A stretch of 42,584 bases of DNA from Armatimonadota bacterium (lineage in GTDB: Bacteria > Armatimonadota > Fimbriimonadia > Fimbriimonadales > Fimbriimonadaceae): positions 1 through 42,584 of the forward strand of contig JAEVZK010000040.1 of assembly GCA_023392285.1 (NCBI GenBank), given 5' to 3'. Position numbers and translations under genes: made by a program. This document shows positions 16,105 through 22,920 of this stretch, piece after piece. Every line of letters begins with the position of its first letter. The stretch's first letter is position 1. Below the pieces are notes generated by a model that was given only the letters and a program-made list of their open reading frames with translations, had not been told where the DNA came from and searched no databases.

Positions 16105-16253
16105 AACTTACTCCTATGACGGTCGGGTTCAGAAGTGAACTGGACGAGGTCGGGCTGCGCGGGTTGCGACGAGCCTAAAGGTGGAGCAAAGTTTGCATAG
16201 CTGCATAATTATAACTCAGCTATTGTGCTGCCCTAGGACCTGGGGGAAAACTG

Positions 16254-17381
16254 ATGATCACTCCCGAGCAAGAGCTTGCCCTCGCTTTAAGCAAAGATCT
16301 TCAGCCTTCGGCGAATCAGATTGAGCGGGTGGCCCGGCAAACCTCCCCCTTGTCTGCACAATGGGCGTTTCAGCAATGGCAGCTTCGCGCCCGGGCGGCG
16401 ACTAAATTCGATCGAGCCGACGGCATGCTCTTTGACCGTGACGGGCTGGAGATGGCGACCACGTTATCCCTGGCGCGTTACCACGCGTCGAAGTTTCCAG
16501 AAGGAGCGCTGGTAGTCGACATGACGACTGGCCTTGGCTCTGACTTGATCGCCCTGGCGGAGCGTGGGCCGGTGATCGGAGTCGATCTCGACCCCATTCG
16601 TCTGCAATTTGCCGAGCATAATCTCGCGCAGTACGGGCTAACGGCCGAGTTTATTCTCGGCGACAGCCTCGAAGCATTGGCTCTCTTGAAGGAGCGTGGC
16701 ATTCGGCACGCGTTCTGCGACCCGGCGCGACGATCTGCTTCAGGTCGTTCACTAGATGCCAACTCATTTTCTCCGGATCCCCTTAGGGCGCTCGAACTGT
16801 TTGCGGGCATGGACGTTTGCGGTTTGAAGCTTTCCCCGATGCTCTCGGACTCCTTTCTTGAAGGATGTGGGGGGCGTCTAGAATTTATTTCCGCAGGAGC
16901 CGAATGTCGCGAGGCGCTCGTTTGGAGTGGAGTTGAGACGGCTCGAGTCGCGGTCCAACCGGAGCCCAACTCAGTGCTCGAGGCGGGGAGTGCCATTCCA
17001 CCTCCCGTCAAAGAACCCGCAGAATTCCTCTTCGAAGCTGATCCGGCGGCGATTCGTGCTCATGCGCTTGGGTCGTTGTGCAACTCCCTAAATCTTCTTC
17101 CCTTAGCGGATTCGAATGGCTACTTGACAGGTGATCAGGCTTTAAGTTCTCCATGGTTGCGTGGCTACGAAGTGATCGGCAATCTTAAGGGCGATCTTAA
17201 AGAAACGCGAAAACGGCTCCGGCACCATGGTGCCGGGACGCCGATTGTGAAGTCTCGCGCTGGTATCGATGTCGATCAGTTGCGCCGCGCGTTGAAAGGG
17301 GACGGCGAGGAGTTAGTAGTCGCCGCTTACCCAGATGGGAAGAGCGTGAGGCACGCTATTCTGCGTCCTCTCGTTTCCTAG
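16254..17381 (+). CDS. Class I SAM-dependent methyltransferase with THUMP-like C-terminal domain
   Basis: The product is 375 residues and probably cytoplasmic. The SAM-binding site is VVDMTTGLGSDLIALAERG followed by VIGVDLDPIRLQFAEHNL and FILGDSLEAL. A later HAFCDPARRS stretch stands where the NPPY-like catalytic motif of RNA/DNA N-methylases would be. The second half resembles the small THUMP-like domain found in this actinobacterial/other-phyla methyltransferase family. The target (probably RNA) is unknown. ATG 16254 is preceded by GGGGGAAAACTG. It converges with the next gene, with a 26-base tail-to-tail overlap. Confidence 0.78.
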   Translation: MITPEQELALALSKDLQPSANQIERVARQTSPLSAQWAFQQWQLRARAATKFDRADGMLFDRDGLEMATTLSLARYHASKFPEGALVVDMTTGLGSDLIALAERGPVIGVDLDPIRLQFAEHNLAQYGLTAEFILGDSLEALALLKERGIRHAFCDPARRSASGRSLDANSFSPDPLRALELFAGMDVCGLKLSPMLSDSFLEGCGGRLEFISAGAECREALVWSGVETARVAVQPEPNSVLEAGSAIPPPVKEPAEFLFEADPAAIRAHALGSLCNSLNLLPLADSNGYLTGDQALSSPWLRGYEVIGNLKGDLKETRKRLRHHGAGTPIVKSRAGIDVDQLRRALKGDGEELVVAAYPDGKSVRHAILRPLVS

Positions 17382-17946
17382 CGACCACGTGGAAGATGTG
17401 CCAGTGCTTGGCTAATCCGGTCACGGTTCGGCCGTCGCGCTCCACCTCCTCAAGGTGGATGACGTCGAATGGGTGCAACAGCGACTGGACCTCCGCCAGT
17501 GTATGGGTCGTCACGCCCTCGTCCCTCCAATCATCGTTGACACCGAGGAGCTGACCCGCGAAAATTCCGCCTGGACGGAGGGCTTTGAGGAGTCGCTGCC
17601 ACACCTGGCCGAACTCCCAACTTCTGAGGAAGAAGATTGAAAAGCCGGCGATGATGACGTCGAGCGATTCGGCATCTAACCCAAGATCCTGGAATTGTGC
17701 TCGAACGAGATGCACATCGGGGTGACCGTTGACGCGCTCCCTCGTCATCTCCAGAGCCTCCGGCTCTTGATCGACCGCGATCACCTTGAGCCCCTTACCC
17801 ACCAAGTGCTCGACTCCAGCACCCGCACCGCAGCCCAGTTCTAAAGCAATTTGACCTTCACGAAGTTCAGGATCAATAAACTCCCAAAGTGGATGAATCG
17901 GGCATTTGGCAGATGCTTGCAAGAAAGCAGTCCAGTCGAGGCTCAC
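17356..17946 (-). CDS. SAM-dependent methyltransferase (tellurite-resistance TehB/UbiE-like)
   Basis: A single-domain methyltransferase of 196 residues. Motif I is ALELGCGAGAGVEHLVGKG, the acidic loop is VIAVDQEPEALEMT, and motif IV/post region is LDVIIAGFSIFFLR followed by LLKALRPGGIFAGQLLG. The N-terminal segment WEFIDPELREGQIALELGCG and the short length fit the TehB/UbiE-like group. Small-molecule or metalloid substrates are known for such enzymes, but none can be chosen here. GTG 17946 lies five bases after a TAGAAT box with no Shine-Dalgarno sequence. It is divergent from the DUF1460 gene over 71 bases and overlaps the preceding methyltransferase gene at its 3' end. Confidence 0.8.
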   Translation of the reverse strand: MSLDWTAFLQASAKCPIHPLWEFIDPELREGQIALELGCGAGAGVEHLVGKGLKVIAVDQEPEALEMTRERVNGHPDVHLVRAQFQDLGLDAESLDVIIAGFSIFFLRSWEFGQVWQRLLKALRPGGIFAGQLLGVNDDWRDEGVTTHTLAEVQSLLHPFDVIHLEEVERDGRTVTGLAKHWHIFHVVARKREDAE

Positions 17947-17951
17947 CCGTC

Positions 17952-17957
17952 ATTCTA
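17952..17957 (-). promoter_or_regulatory. -10 element of the methyltransferase gene (leaderless GTG)
   Basis: TAGAAT on the minus strand ends five bases before GTG 17946, so transcription should begin at the start codon. Confidence 0.58.
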
Positions 17958-18005
17958 CGCAGCGAAACCAGGAACTACGTAATCTTATGCGAGGTGACAT
18001 CGGCG

Positions 18006-18011
18006 TACACT
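18006..18011 (+). promoter_or_regulatory. -10 element of the DUF1460 gene (leaderless GTG)
   Basis: TACACT ends six bases before GTG 18018. It faces the methyltransferase promoter on the other strand, 48 bases away. Confidence 0.58.
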
Positions 18012-18017
18012 TAGAGA

Positions 18018-18869
18018 GTGGAACTGTCAAGGCGGAATTTCCTTCTTGGTGCAAGCGCCGTTGCCTTGAAGCATTGGTTTCCCGACGATCACTTTGATAA
18101 GATCGTTCAGAAGGCGAAACGCGAAAATTGGAAGGCGTTAGACCTGGGCGAATTAGTAGCGACGGTTGGCCGCCAATTCGTCGGCACCCCCTACCTTGCA
18201 AATTCATTGGAGATTTCCGATGATCGCGAAACGTGCGTGGTGCGGCTCGACGGATTTGATTGCGTTACCTTTTACGAAACGAGCCTTTGTTTTGCGAGAA
18301 TAATTCTCGCCGGTCGAATCACTTGGGACGATCTCGTGGGCGAGGTCACCTTTGTGCGGTATCGCGGGGGGAAGCTGAATGGATACCTGGCGCGCCTACA
18401 TTACACCTCGGATTGGATTCATGACAATGTCGTCAAGGGTGTGGTGGAGGACATTGGTGCCCGTCTCCCTGGAGCAAATCGGCTGCACAAGAAGATCGAC
18501 TTCATGAGTTCGCACGCGAAGCTGTATCGTCAACTCGCCGCACACGCTGACTGGGTGCCAAAGATGGCGAGTTTGGAAGCCGCGATTACCGCCCGTTCAC
18601 CTATTTATGTGCCCAACGACCATCTTGGGGAGGTAGAGCCGTTGCTGCGAAGCGGCGACATTGTTGGTATCGTCACCGAAAAGGCAGGTCTCGATTGCTC
18701 CCACACCGGATTGCTGTCCCGACAGGATGGGTCTCTACGATTTGTCAATGCGTCTACTCTCACGCACTGCGTCCGAGACGATCAATCGCTCATCTCCTAC
18801 TTGGCTGGCTCGTCGAGCAGTTTGGGAATCATGATCGCCCGCCCAAAGAAAAAGCCCTTCTCAGTCTGA
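18018..18869 (+). CDS. DUF1460 (PF07313) amidase-like cell-wall protein
   Basis: The product is 283 residues. The start SRRNFLLGASAVAL resembles a twin-arginine signal, so the folded protein is probably exported by Tat. The domain is the NlpC/P60-related DUF1460 fold, described as N-acetylmuramoyl-L-alanine amidase-like: VGTPYLANSLE, then VVRLDGFDCVTFYE carrying the catalytic-type Cys, and LHYTSDWIHDN with a His. Later DCSHTGLLSRQDGSLRFVNAST is the usual C-terminal block. A role in peptidoglycan turnover is inferred. GTG 18018 follows the -10 box. The stop codon lies inside the terminator hairpin of the opposite-strand pilin unit. Confidence 0.8.
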   Translation: MELSRRNFLLGASAVALKHWFPDDHFDKIVQKAKRENWKALDLGELVATVGRQFVGTPYLANSLEISDDRETCVVRLDGFDCVTFYETSLCFARIILAGRITWDDLVGEVTFVRYRGGKLNGYLARLHYTSDWIHDNVVKGVVEDIGARLPGANRLHKKIDFMSSHAKLYRQLAAHADWVPKMASLEAAITARSPIYVPNDHLGEVEPLLRSGDIVGIVTEKAGLDCSHTGLLSRQDGSLRFVNASTLTHCVRDDQSLISYLAGSSSSLGIMIARPKKKPFSV

Positions 18870-18877
18870 GAAGGGCT
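18849..18877 (-). terminator. Terminator of prepilin unit 2 (minus strand)
   Basis: Arms 18853-18864 and 18866-18877 form a near-perfect inverted repeat centred on T18865 (in practice an 11-pair stem with loop AGTCT on the plus strand). On the minus strand five T follow (18853 to 18849). The hairpin covers the stop codon of the plus-strand DUF1460 gene. Confidence 0.8.
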
Positions 18878-18894
18878 TCCTGATTTGAATGGTT

Positions 18895-19110
18895 TTACCC
18901 AGTTGTTGTCGGAGCCGAGTTGCCATTGGGATCTGCCTTTTTATTAGCAGAGTCCTTTGACTTAATCGTGTCGCGACTCGCACCAGCTTCCTTCATCGCC
19001 TTTTGGAGTTCAGGAGCCATCGAATCTTCCTTTGACAGCGATTCCTGAGATCCACATCCTGCTAAGAGGAGGAGGCTGCAGAGCAAAAGTGCACCGACAA
19101 GGTTTTTCAT
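18895..19110 (-). CDS. Small lipoprotein paired with prepilin 2
   Basis: The product is 71 residues. Signal peptide MKNLVGALLLCSLLLLAGC has lipobox LAGC with Cys19 lipidated. The mature part has a short predicted helix (APELQKAMKEAGASRDTI) and a polar, Lys/Asn/Thr-rich tail. The ATG at 19110 overlaps the TGA of the prepilin gene (ATGA), so the two are translationally coupled. A frame extended to 19182 would place 24 odd residues before the signal peptide and is rejected. Function is unknown; see the paired copies at 6054 and 20427. Confidence 0.75.
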   Translation of the reverse strand: MKNLVGALLLCSLLLLAGCGSQESLSKEDSMAPELQKAMKEAGASRDTIKSKDSANKKADPNGNSAPTTTG

Positions 19111-20045
19111 TCGAAATCCCACATGAATTTGTCTCGGTCGGTAACCGTTCCCTTGAACTGACCTGCTCCGTAAGCGGCGCAACCGTCATAGAGGCGCTTT
19201 ACCGGTCGAGACTTAACGCTAGAGTCAGCCATAGCGGTCACGATGTGACCATCTTTAAGGCCAACGCCGATATTGCTGAGGTCGGTTTGATTCCAGAACG
19301 GCCAAGTTCCGCCGTAGACCAGCCATGTGGTTGGATCCCAACCGTTGGGATAGCTGAAGAGCGACCCGTCACCGCTTCCCGTCGCATATTTGCTCATCGG
19401 GCTCAAGAAGTTGCCGTTGGCATCTTTCCAGCATGGCGTCTCGATAACCCAGTTTCCACCACCGGTTGGATTTCCGCTTGCATCGCGATCCCAAATCGAA
19501 CTTGCGAACATCAGCGTGTTTGATGGACTTCCAACTTCAGAGGCCGAGATCGACGCGCTGGTGGGAACATAGTTGACAGGTTGATAGTAGCGCCAGGGAC
19601 TGAAAAACGCATAGTTATAGCCCATATTGGACCGGACCATCAAAGCGTACATTTTCTGATCCTTCGTCGCCGTCTGATAGGTGCAGCCCATGTACTGGCA
19701 CTCATCAGTAATGCGCATCTGCTCGGACCACGGATCCTTAAGGCCCATAAAGACCTGCGTGTTTTTCACGTAAGGCATTAATTCCTGTCCAGGAACAGTG
19801 TCGGGTGGACCGAATCCCCAACCGCTTGGATTGCCTCCCGTGTTCGACATCATGTAATGATCGTCGAAGTCAGCGAGATACATTGCCGTTGCCTTACCAA
19901 CCTGGTTGAAATTACTAATTTCAACCGTCTTCTTTGCCGCTTCTTTCGCTTGAGCGAAGACGGGGAAGAGGATGGCGGCGAGAATCGCGATAATGGCGAT
20001 AACAACTAACAGTTCAATGAGCGTGAAAGCTCGTTTTCGAAGCAT
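19107..20045 (-). CDS. Type IV prepilin-like protein, H-X9-DG type (unit 2)
   Basis: The product is 312 residues. N-terminus MLRKRA|FTLIELLVV with Glu at +5, and the hydrophobic helix continues to FPVFAQAKEAAKK. The globular part has disulfide-capable Cys pairs (DECQYMGCTYQ) and a late GLKDGHIVTAMADSS block that matches the H-X9-DG element. It ends DRDKFMWDFE, almost the same as prepilin 3 (DKDKFIWDLN), so 2 and 3 are close paralogues. Export and assembly would use a type IV pilus or T2SS machine encoded elsewhere. ATG 20045 has GGAAGG upstream; the longer frame from 20072 is not needed. It overlaps its lipoprotein gene. Confidence 0.85.
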   Translation of the reverse strand: MLRKRAFTLIELLVVIAIIAILAAILFPVFAQAKEAAKKTVEISNFNQVGKATAMYLADFDDHYMMSNTGGNPSGWGFGPPDTVPGQELMPYVKNTQVFMGLKDPWSEQMRITDECQYMGCTYQTATKDQKMYALMVRSNMGYNYAFFSPWRYYQPVNYVPTSASISASEVGSPSNTLMFASSIWDRDASGNPTGGGNWVIETPCWKDANGNFLSPMSKYATGSGDGSLFSYPNGWDPTTWLVYGGTWPFWNQTDLSNIGVGLKDGHIVTAMADSSVKSRPVKRLYDGCAAYGAGQFKGTVTDRDKFMWDFE

Positions 20046-20052
20046 AATTTCA

Positions 20053-20083
20053 CCTTCCGAAATAAATTCCAATATCTAATATA
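20053..20083 (-). promoter_or_regulatory. Promoter and ribosome binding site of prepilin unit 2
   Basis: TATATT (20083-20078) is a good -10, with a leader of about 25 bases and SD GGAAGG (20058-20053). The block GGTTATATTAGA, then a gap, then CGGAAGGTGAA recurs before prepilin 3, so the two promoters share descent. No -35 consensus is visible. Confidence 0.6.
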
Positions 20084-20145
20084 ACCCACTTTTGGAAAAC
20101 TGACAACCGGTTTTTGTAAGGCGGTGAACTGCTTCCCCAAGAATC

Positions 20146-20177
20146 AAAAAGCCCTTCTCAATCTGAGAAGGGCTTTT
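20146..20177 (-). terminator. Terminator of prepilin unit 3 (minus strand)
   Basis: Arms 20147-20160 and 20164-20177 pair perfectly over 14 bases around ATC, and on the minus strand the T-run is at 20150-20146. The core AGCCCTTCTCA...TGAGAAGGGCT is the same as in the terminator at 18849. Confidence 0.85.
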
Positions 20178-20196
20178 GGGGTTCGTCAGGCTGAGC

Positions 20197-20427
20197 TTAG
20201 CCTCCGCCCATCGTTGATTTAAACTTGCCCGATTTCTGCGCTGCACCACCGCCACCGACATTTTGAACGCCGGGGGGCAGCCGCTGGGGAGGAGGCATAT
20301 TGGTAGGTGCCGTTCCCATATTCTGCTCCACGTCCTTGATGGCCGAAGAGGTGTCGCCACCATCCTTTGAACACCCGCAAAGAACCAGGAGTGAGACTAC
20401 ACAGATGAAGCTTAGTTTAGATCCCAT
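20197..20427 (-). CDS. Small lipoprotein paired with prepilin 3
   Basis: The product is 76 residues. Signal peptide of about 18 residues, MGSKLSFICVVSLLVLCG, with lipobox LCGC. The mature chain is polar (SKDGGDTSSAIKDVEQNMG), then Pro-rich (PPPQRLPP), then Gly-rich (VGGGG, ending MGGG). The ATG at 20427 lies 16 bases inside the end of the prepilin gene, in another frame, so translation is probably coupled. There is no similarity to lipoproteins 1 and 2 beyond the pattern of lipobox plus short polar or low-complexity tail. Confidence 0.72.
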   Translation of the reverse strand: MGSKLSFICVVSLLVLCGCSKDGGDTSSAIKDVEQNMGTAPTNMPPPQRLPPGVQNVGGGGAAQKSGKFKSTMGGG

Positions 20428-21278
20428 ATGAATTTATCCTTGTCAGTCACGGTCTCATTTCGCGGATCGCAACCAGTGACGAGGTTTCCAATTCTCATAC
20501 CCTTTGAGTGGCCGTCGGTGAACGACGTATTGACGATTGTGTGATCAGTGAAGAACGGATACACATAGCCAAACTGCGTGGCGGATGTATTGTTCAGATA
20601 ATCCCACATGTACCCGTTCGACGTGGCGAGGTAGTAGTAGCTGTTCGCGGGCAACAGGTTTGTACCGTCGGCAAGTCTCGTGCAAGGTGGGTTAACCGCC
20701 CAGTTTCCACCGCCCTGGGGTGTACCGCCAGCCGAGCGATCCCAGATGCTCGTCGTGGTCAGCACTGTGCCGGCGGGCGATCCAATCTGGCTGCTCGACA
20801 CCGTCTTCGGTCGTCCGTTAGTTGCCGAATCGACGTATTCCGGAATGCTCAGGTACATGAAGTTGTAGCCGTAGTTACTTCTCCAACCATAGCACTGTCC
20901 CTTGTCCTGGGCCGTGCAAGGACCGGAATCGTCTGGCATCTTCCCGTAAACGGCTTCACCAGAACCGTCGCCTGGAGAGCGATGGATTTGCCAGTTCTTC
21001 GCATAGGGGAATGTGAGGGACGGATAAGTTCCGCAGTTGATCGTGCCGTAATTGGCGCTGCCCCAATCACAACCATTCACCGGAACGCTGTAATCGTCGT
21101 AGTCACCCGAGTATTGCATCATCGCCAGCGTAATCTGCTTGGTGTTGCTCAAGTCAGACGTTTTCTTCGCAGCATCCTTCGCCTGTGCAAAGACGGGGAA
21201 AAGGATGGCCGCTAGAATGGCAATGATCGCAATTACAACTAGGAGTTCAATGAGTGTGAACGCTCTCTTTCGAAGCAT
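20412..21278 (-). CDS. Type IV prepilin-like protein, H-X9-DG type (unit 3)
   Basis: The product is 288 residues. The start MLRKRA|FTLIELLVV is identical to prepilin 2, and the helix runs on to FPVFAQAKDAAKK. The head carries several Cys (NGCDWGSANYGTINCG; DSGPCTAQDKGQC), probably in disulfides, which fits export. The H-X9-DG-like region is SFTDGHSKGMRIG, and the C-terminus is DKDKFIWDLN. ATG 21278 has GGAAGG upstream. It is tandem with prepilin unit 2 (gap about 150 bases from its lipoprotein stop to the unit 2 prepilin start), same strand, probably a gene duplication. Confidence 0.85.
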   Translation of the reverse strand: MLRKRAFTLIELLVVIAIIAILAAILFPVFAQAKDAAKKTSDLSNTKQITLAMMQYSGDYDDYSVPVNGCDWGSANYGTINCGTYPSLTFPYAKNWQIHRSPGDGSGEAVYGKMPDDSGPCTAQDKGQCYGWRSNYGYNFMYLSIPEYVDSATNGRPKTVSSSQIGSPAGTVLTTTSIWDRSAGGTPQGGGNWAVNPPCTRLADGTNLLPANSYYYLATSNGYMWDYLNNTSATQFGYVYPFFTDHTIVNTSFTDGHSKGMRIGNLVTGCDPRNETVTDKDKFIWDLN

Positions 21279-21285
21279 AAATTCA

Positions 21286-21315
21286 CCTTCCGTATAAAGT
21301 TCAAGGTCTAATATA
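21286..21315 (-). promoter_or_regulatory. Promoter and ribosome binding site of prepilin unit 3
   Basis: TATATT (21315-21310) with SD GGAAGG (21291-21286). The leader is about 24 bases, and the block GGTTATATTAGA matches that of unit 2. Confidence 0.6.
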
Positions 21316-21364
21316 ACCTACTTCGATGGTCTCCGACTGCAAAAACACAAATTTGACGTAAAAT

Positions 21365-21428
21365 CGGCTCCGCCGTTCAGCGGAGCCGGGCCAAGGGCTT
21401 TACCAGTTCAAACGTGAGATAGCTCACG
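21365..21428. other. Two hairpins between prepilin unit 3 and the ABC permease
   Basis: Hairpin 1: arms 21365-21373 and 21380-21388 (nine pairs, GC-rich, loop CGTTCA). On the minus strand it is followed by ATTTT, so it may terminate the permease mRNA. Hairpin 2: CGTGAG/CTCACG at 21413-21428, loop ATAG. The rest of 21279-21534 is AT-rich with T-runs at 21482-21508 and no gene. Confidence 0.5.
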
Positions 21429-21534
21429 ATTACAATTTCAGTGTTTCTATTCTAAAACGATTTTCATCGATTTCCAAGAACTTTTTTCAAAGTTGGGGAA
21501 CTTTTTTTCGCACCACCTCGTTTGGCTGGTTCTT

Positions 21535-22725
21535 TTATTGCTCCCGAAGTGCGGCAACCGGATCCTTTTTTGAAGCTCTCAAAGCTGGAATTAGGCCAAA
21601 GACTGCTCCCACTCCGACGCAAAGCAGCAAAGCCAGGCCGACGATCCACCAGGTGATCAGGGGCTTAATCGGTGTCCATTCTCTCAACCCGAGACAAACC
21701 GCCCAACTGAGGGCCAGCCCAACGCACCCTCCGGTGATGGCAATGAGAATGCTCTCGGTGAGGAACTGCACGAAAATGTCAACCGACTGTGCTCCTACCG
21801 CTTTGCGAATCCCAATTTCCCGAGATCGCTCGTTTGTAGACATGAGCATCACCGCCATGATCCCCACACCGCCCACGAATAAAGCGATCGACGTCAGGCC
21901 AGTCAGCAGCCAGGTGAGAATGCTCATCAACTTGTAAACCAAGCCAAGAAGATCTTCTTGGGTGAGCACCTGAAACTGCTGGCGATCCAGTCTCCTCTCG
22001 AGAACGGCATCCATCCGCTTGATCAAGGTGCGAGGCTCGACATCAGGCTGAATTTGCACCATGATCCGGTCCGTCTGCGCGTCCGGCTGAATTTGCTTGA
22101 AGTAGTGGTAAGGGATGTAAACCAGGTTTTGGAGCGATCCCATTGAGAAGAGGCTTTGTTCACTGCCTCGGTCTTTCGTGACTCCTACAATTCGATACGG
22201 ATGGCGATTGATTGTGACGGTTTGCCCCAGCGCACTTTCCGTTCCAAAGAGACTCTCCTTGGCGACTGATCCGATCACGCAAACTGGCTCCCTATCCTCT
22301 GAATCCTGGAAGCCGCGACCTTCAGCGATCTTGAACTGTGTCATCTTGAACCAGGCTGGCGTCGTTGCTACGAGAATCGGCGCGGCGACCTTATCACCCC
22401 GCTTAATGCCACCCCCCACAAAGGTCCAAGGAGCAACTGAGACCACTCCTCTCAGCTTGGCGAGCTCCTTTCCGTCCGCTTCCTTTAAAAAGCTCTGTCC
22501 ACCCAGATTCGGATTGAAGCTTCCGGTCTCGATTCTTCCGGGGATCACCACGAGCACGTTAACACCTAATTCATGAACCTGATCCGTGATATCGGCTTGA
22601 ACGCCTTTGGCGATGCTCACAAGCAGCACCACTGCAACTGATCCAACCATGATGCCGAGCGCGGAAAGGCAGGCTCGCTGCCAATTGCTGGTCAGACTCA
22701 CGAGAGCGGCTCGAACGTTGCGCAT
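21535..22725 (-). CDS. MacB-like ABC transporter permease
   Basis: The product is 396 residues. Architecture: an N-terminal membrane segment (about 18-42), a large periplasmic domain of the MacB_PCD type (about 43-265) and three C-terminal helices in the FtsX domain (about 275-300, 325-350, 360-385). The loop MSTNERSREIGIRKAVGAQ is the family signature, and the protein ends PVAALREQ, as usual for this group. It needs an ATPase partner (MacB-type N-terminal ABC domain), which is absent here, so either an unlinked ATPase serves it or its operon partner is lost. It lies alone between the prepilin units and a tRNA gene. Export of lipoprotein, antibiotic or peptide is possible in the family; the substrate is unknown. 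Confidence 0.85.
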   Translation of the reverse strand: MRNVRAALVSLTSNWQRACLSALGIMVGSVAVVLLVSIAKGVQADITDQVHELGVNVLVVIPGRIETGSFNPNLGGQSFLKEADGKELAKLRGVVSVAPWTFVGGGIKRGDKVAAPILVATTPAWFKMTQFKIAEGRGFQDSEDREPVCVIGSVAKESLFGTESALGQTVTINRHPYRIVGVTKDRGSEQSLFSMGSLQNLVYIPYHYFKQIQPDAQTDRIMVQIQPDVEPRTLIKRMDAVLERRLDRQQFQVLTQEDLLGLVYKLMSILTWLLTGLTSIALFVGGVGIMAVMLMSTNERSREIGIRKAVGAQSVDIFVQFLTESILIAITGGCVGLALSWAVCLGLREWTPIKPLITWWIVGLALLLCVGVGAVFGLIPALRASKKDPVAALREQ

Positions 22726-22803
22726 GCTCTCACTTCTACGTAGCCTTGGTGCATTTCCAAAACTTCTGCGTTCGTTTCAGAAACTTTTCGAGGTCCGCCA
22801 AGT

Positions 22804-22809
22804 ATGATC
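22804..22809 (+). promoter_or_regulatory. -10 element of the tRNA-Arg gene
   Basis: TATGAT ends nine bases before the mature 5' end at 22819; the spacing fits a start very near it. No convincing -35 is seen. Confidence 0.4.
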
Positions 22810-22818
22810 TCAATGGAC

Positions 22819-22894
22819 GCGGCTGTAGCTCAGTGGATAGAGCGCTTCCCTCCGGAGGAAGAAGTCGGGGGTTCGAGTCCCTTCAGCCGCGCCA
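22819..22894 (+). tRNA. tRNA-Arg (anticodon CCG), reads CGG
   Basis: A 76-base cloverleaf with encoded CCA. The acceptor stem GCGGCTG/CAGCCGC pairs fully, discriminator G. D-arm GCTC...GAGC with loop AGTGGATA. Anticodon stem CTTCC/GGAAG with loop CTCCGGA, which puts CCG at 34-36 and a purine G at 37. The T-loop is TTCGAGT, and the T stem has two G-T pairs. It lies on the plus strand between two minus-strand genes. Confidence 0.93.
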
Positions 22895-22920
22895 AGCCTC
22901 GCAAAGCCAGTACGATACTG

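Noticed and set aside
20508..21215. 235-codon plus-strand frame opposite prepilin 3
   Set aside because: Shadow of the prepilin gene; Arg/Val/Ala-rich translation without known motifs.
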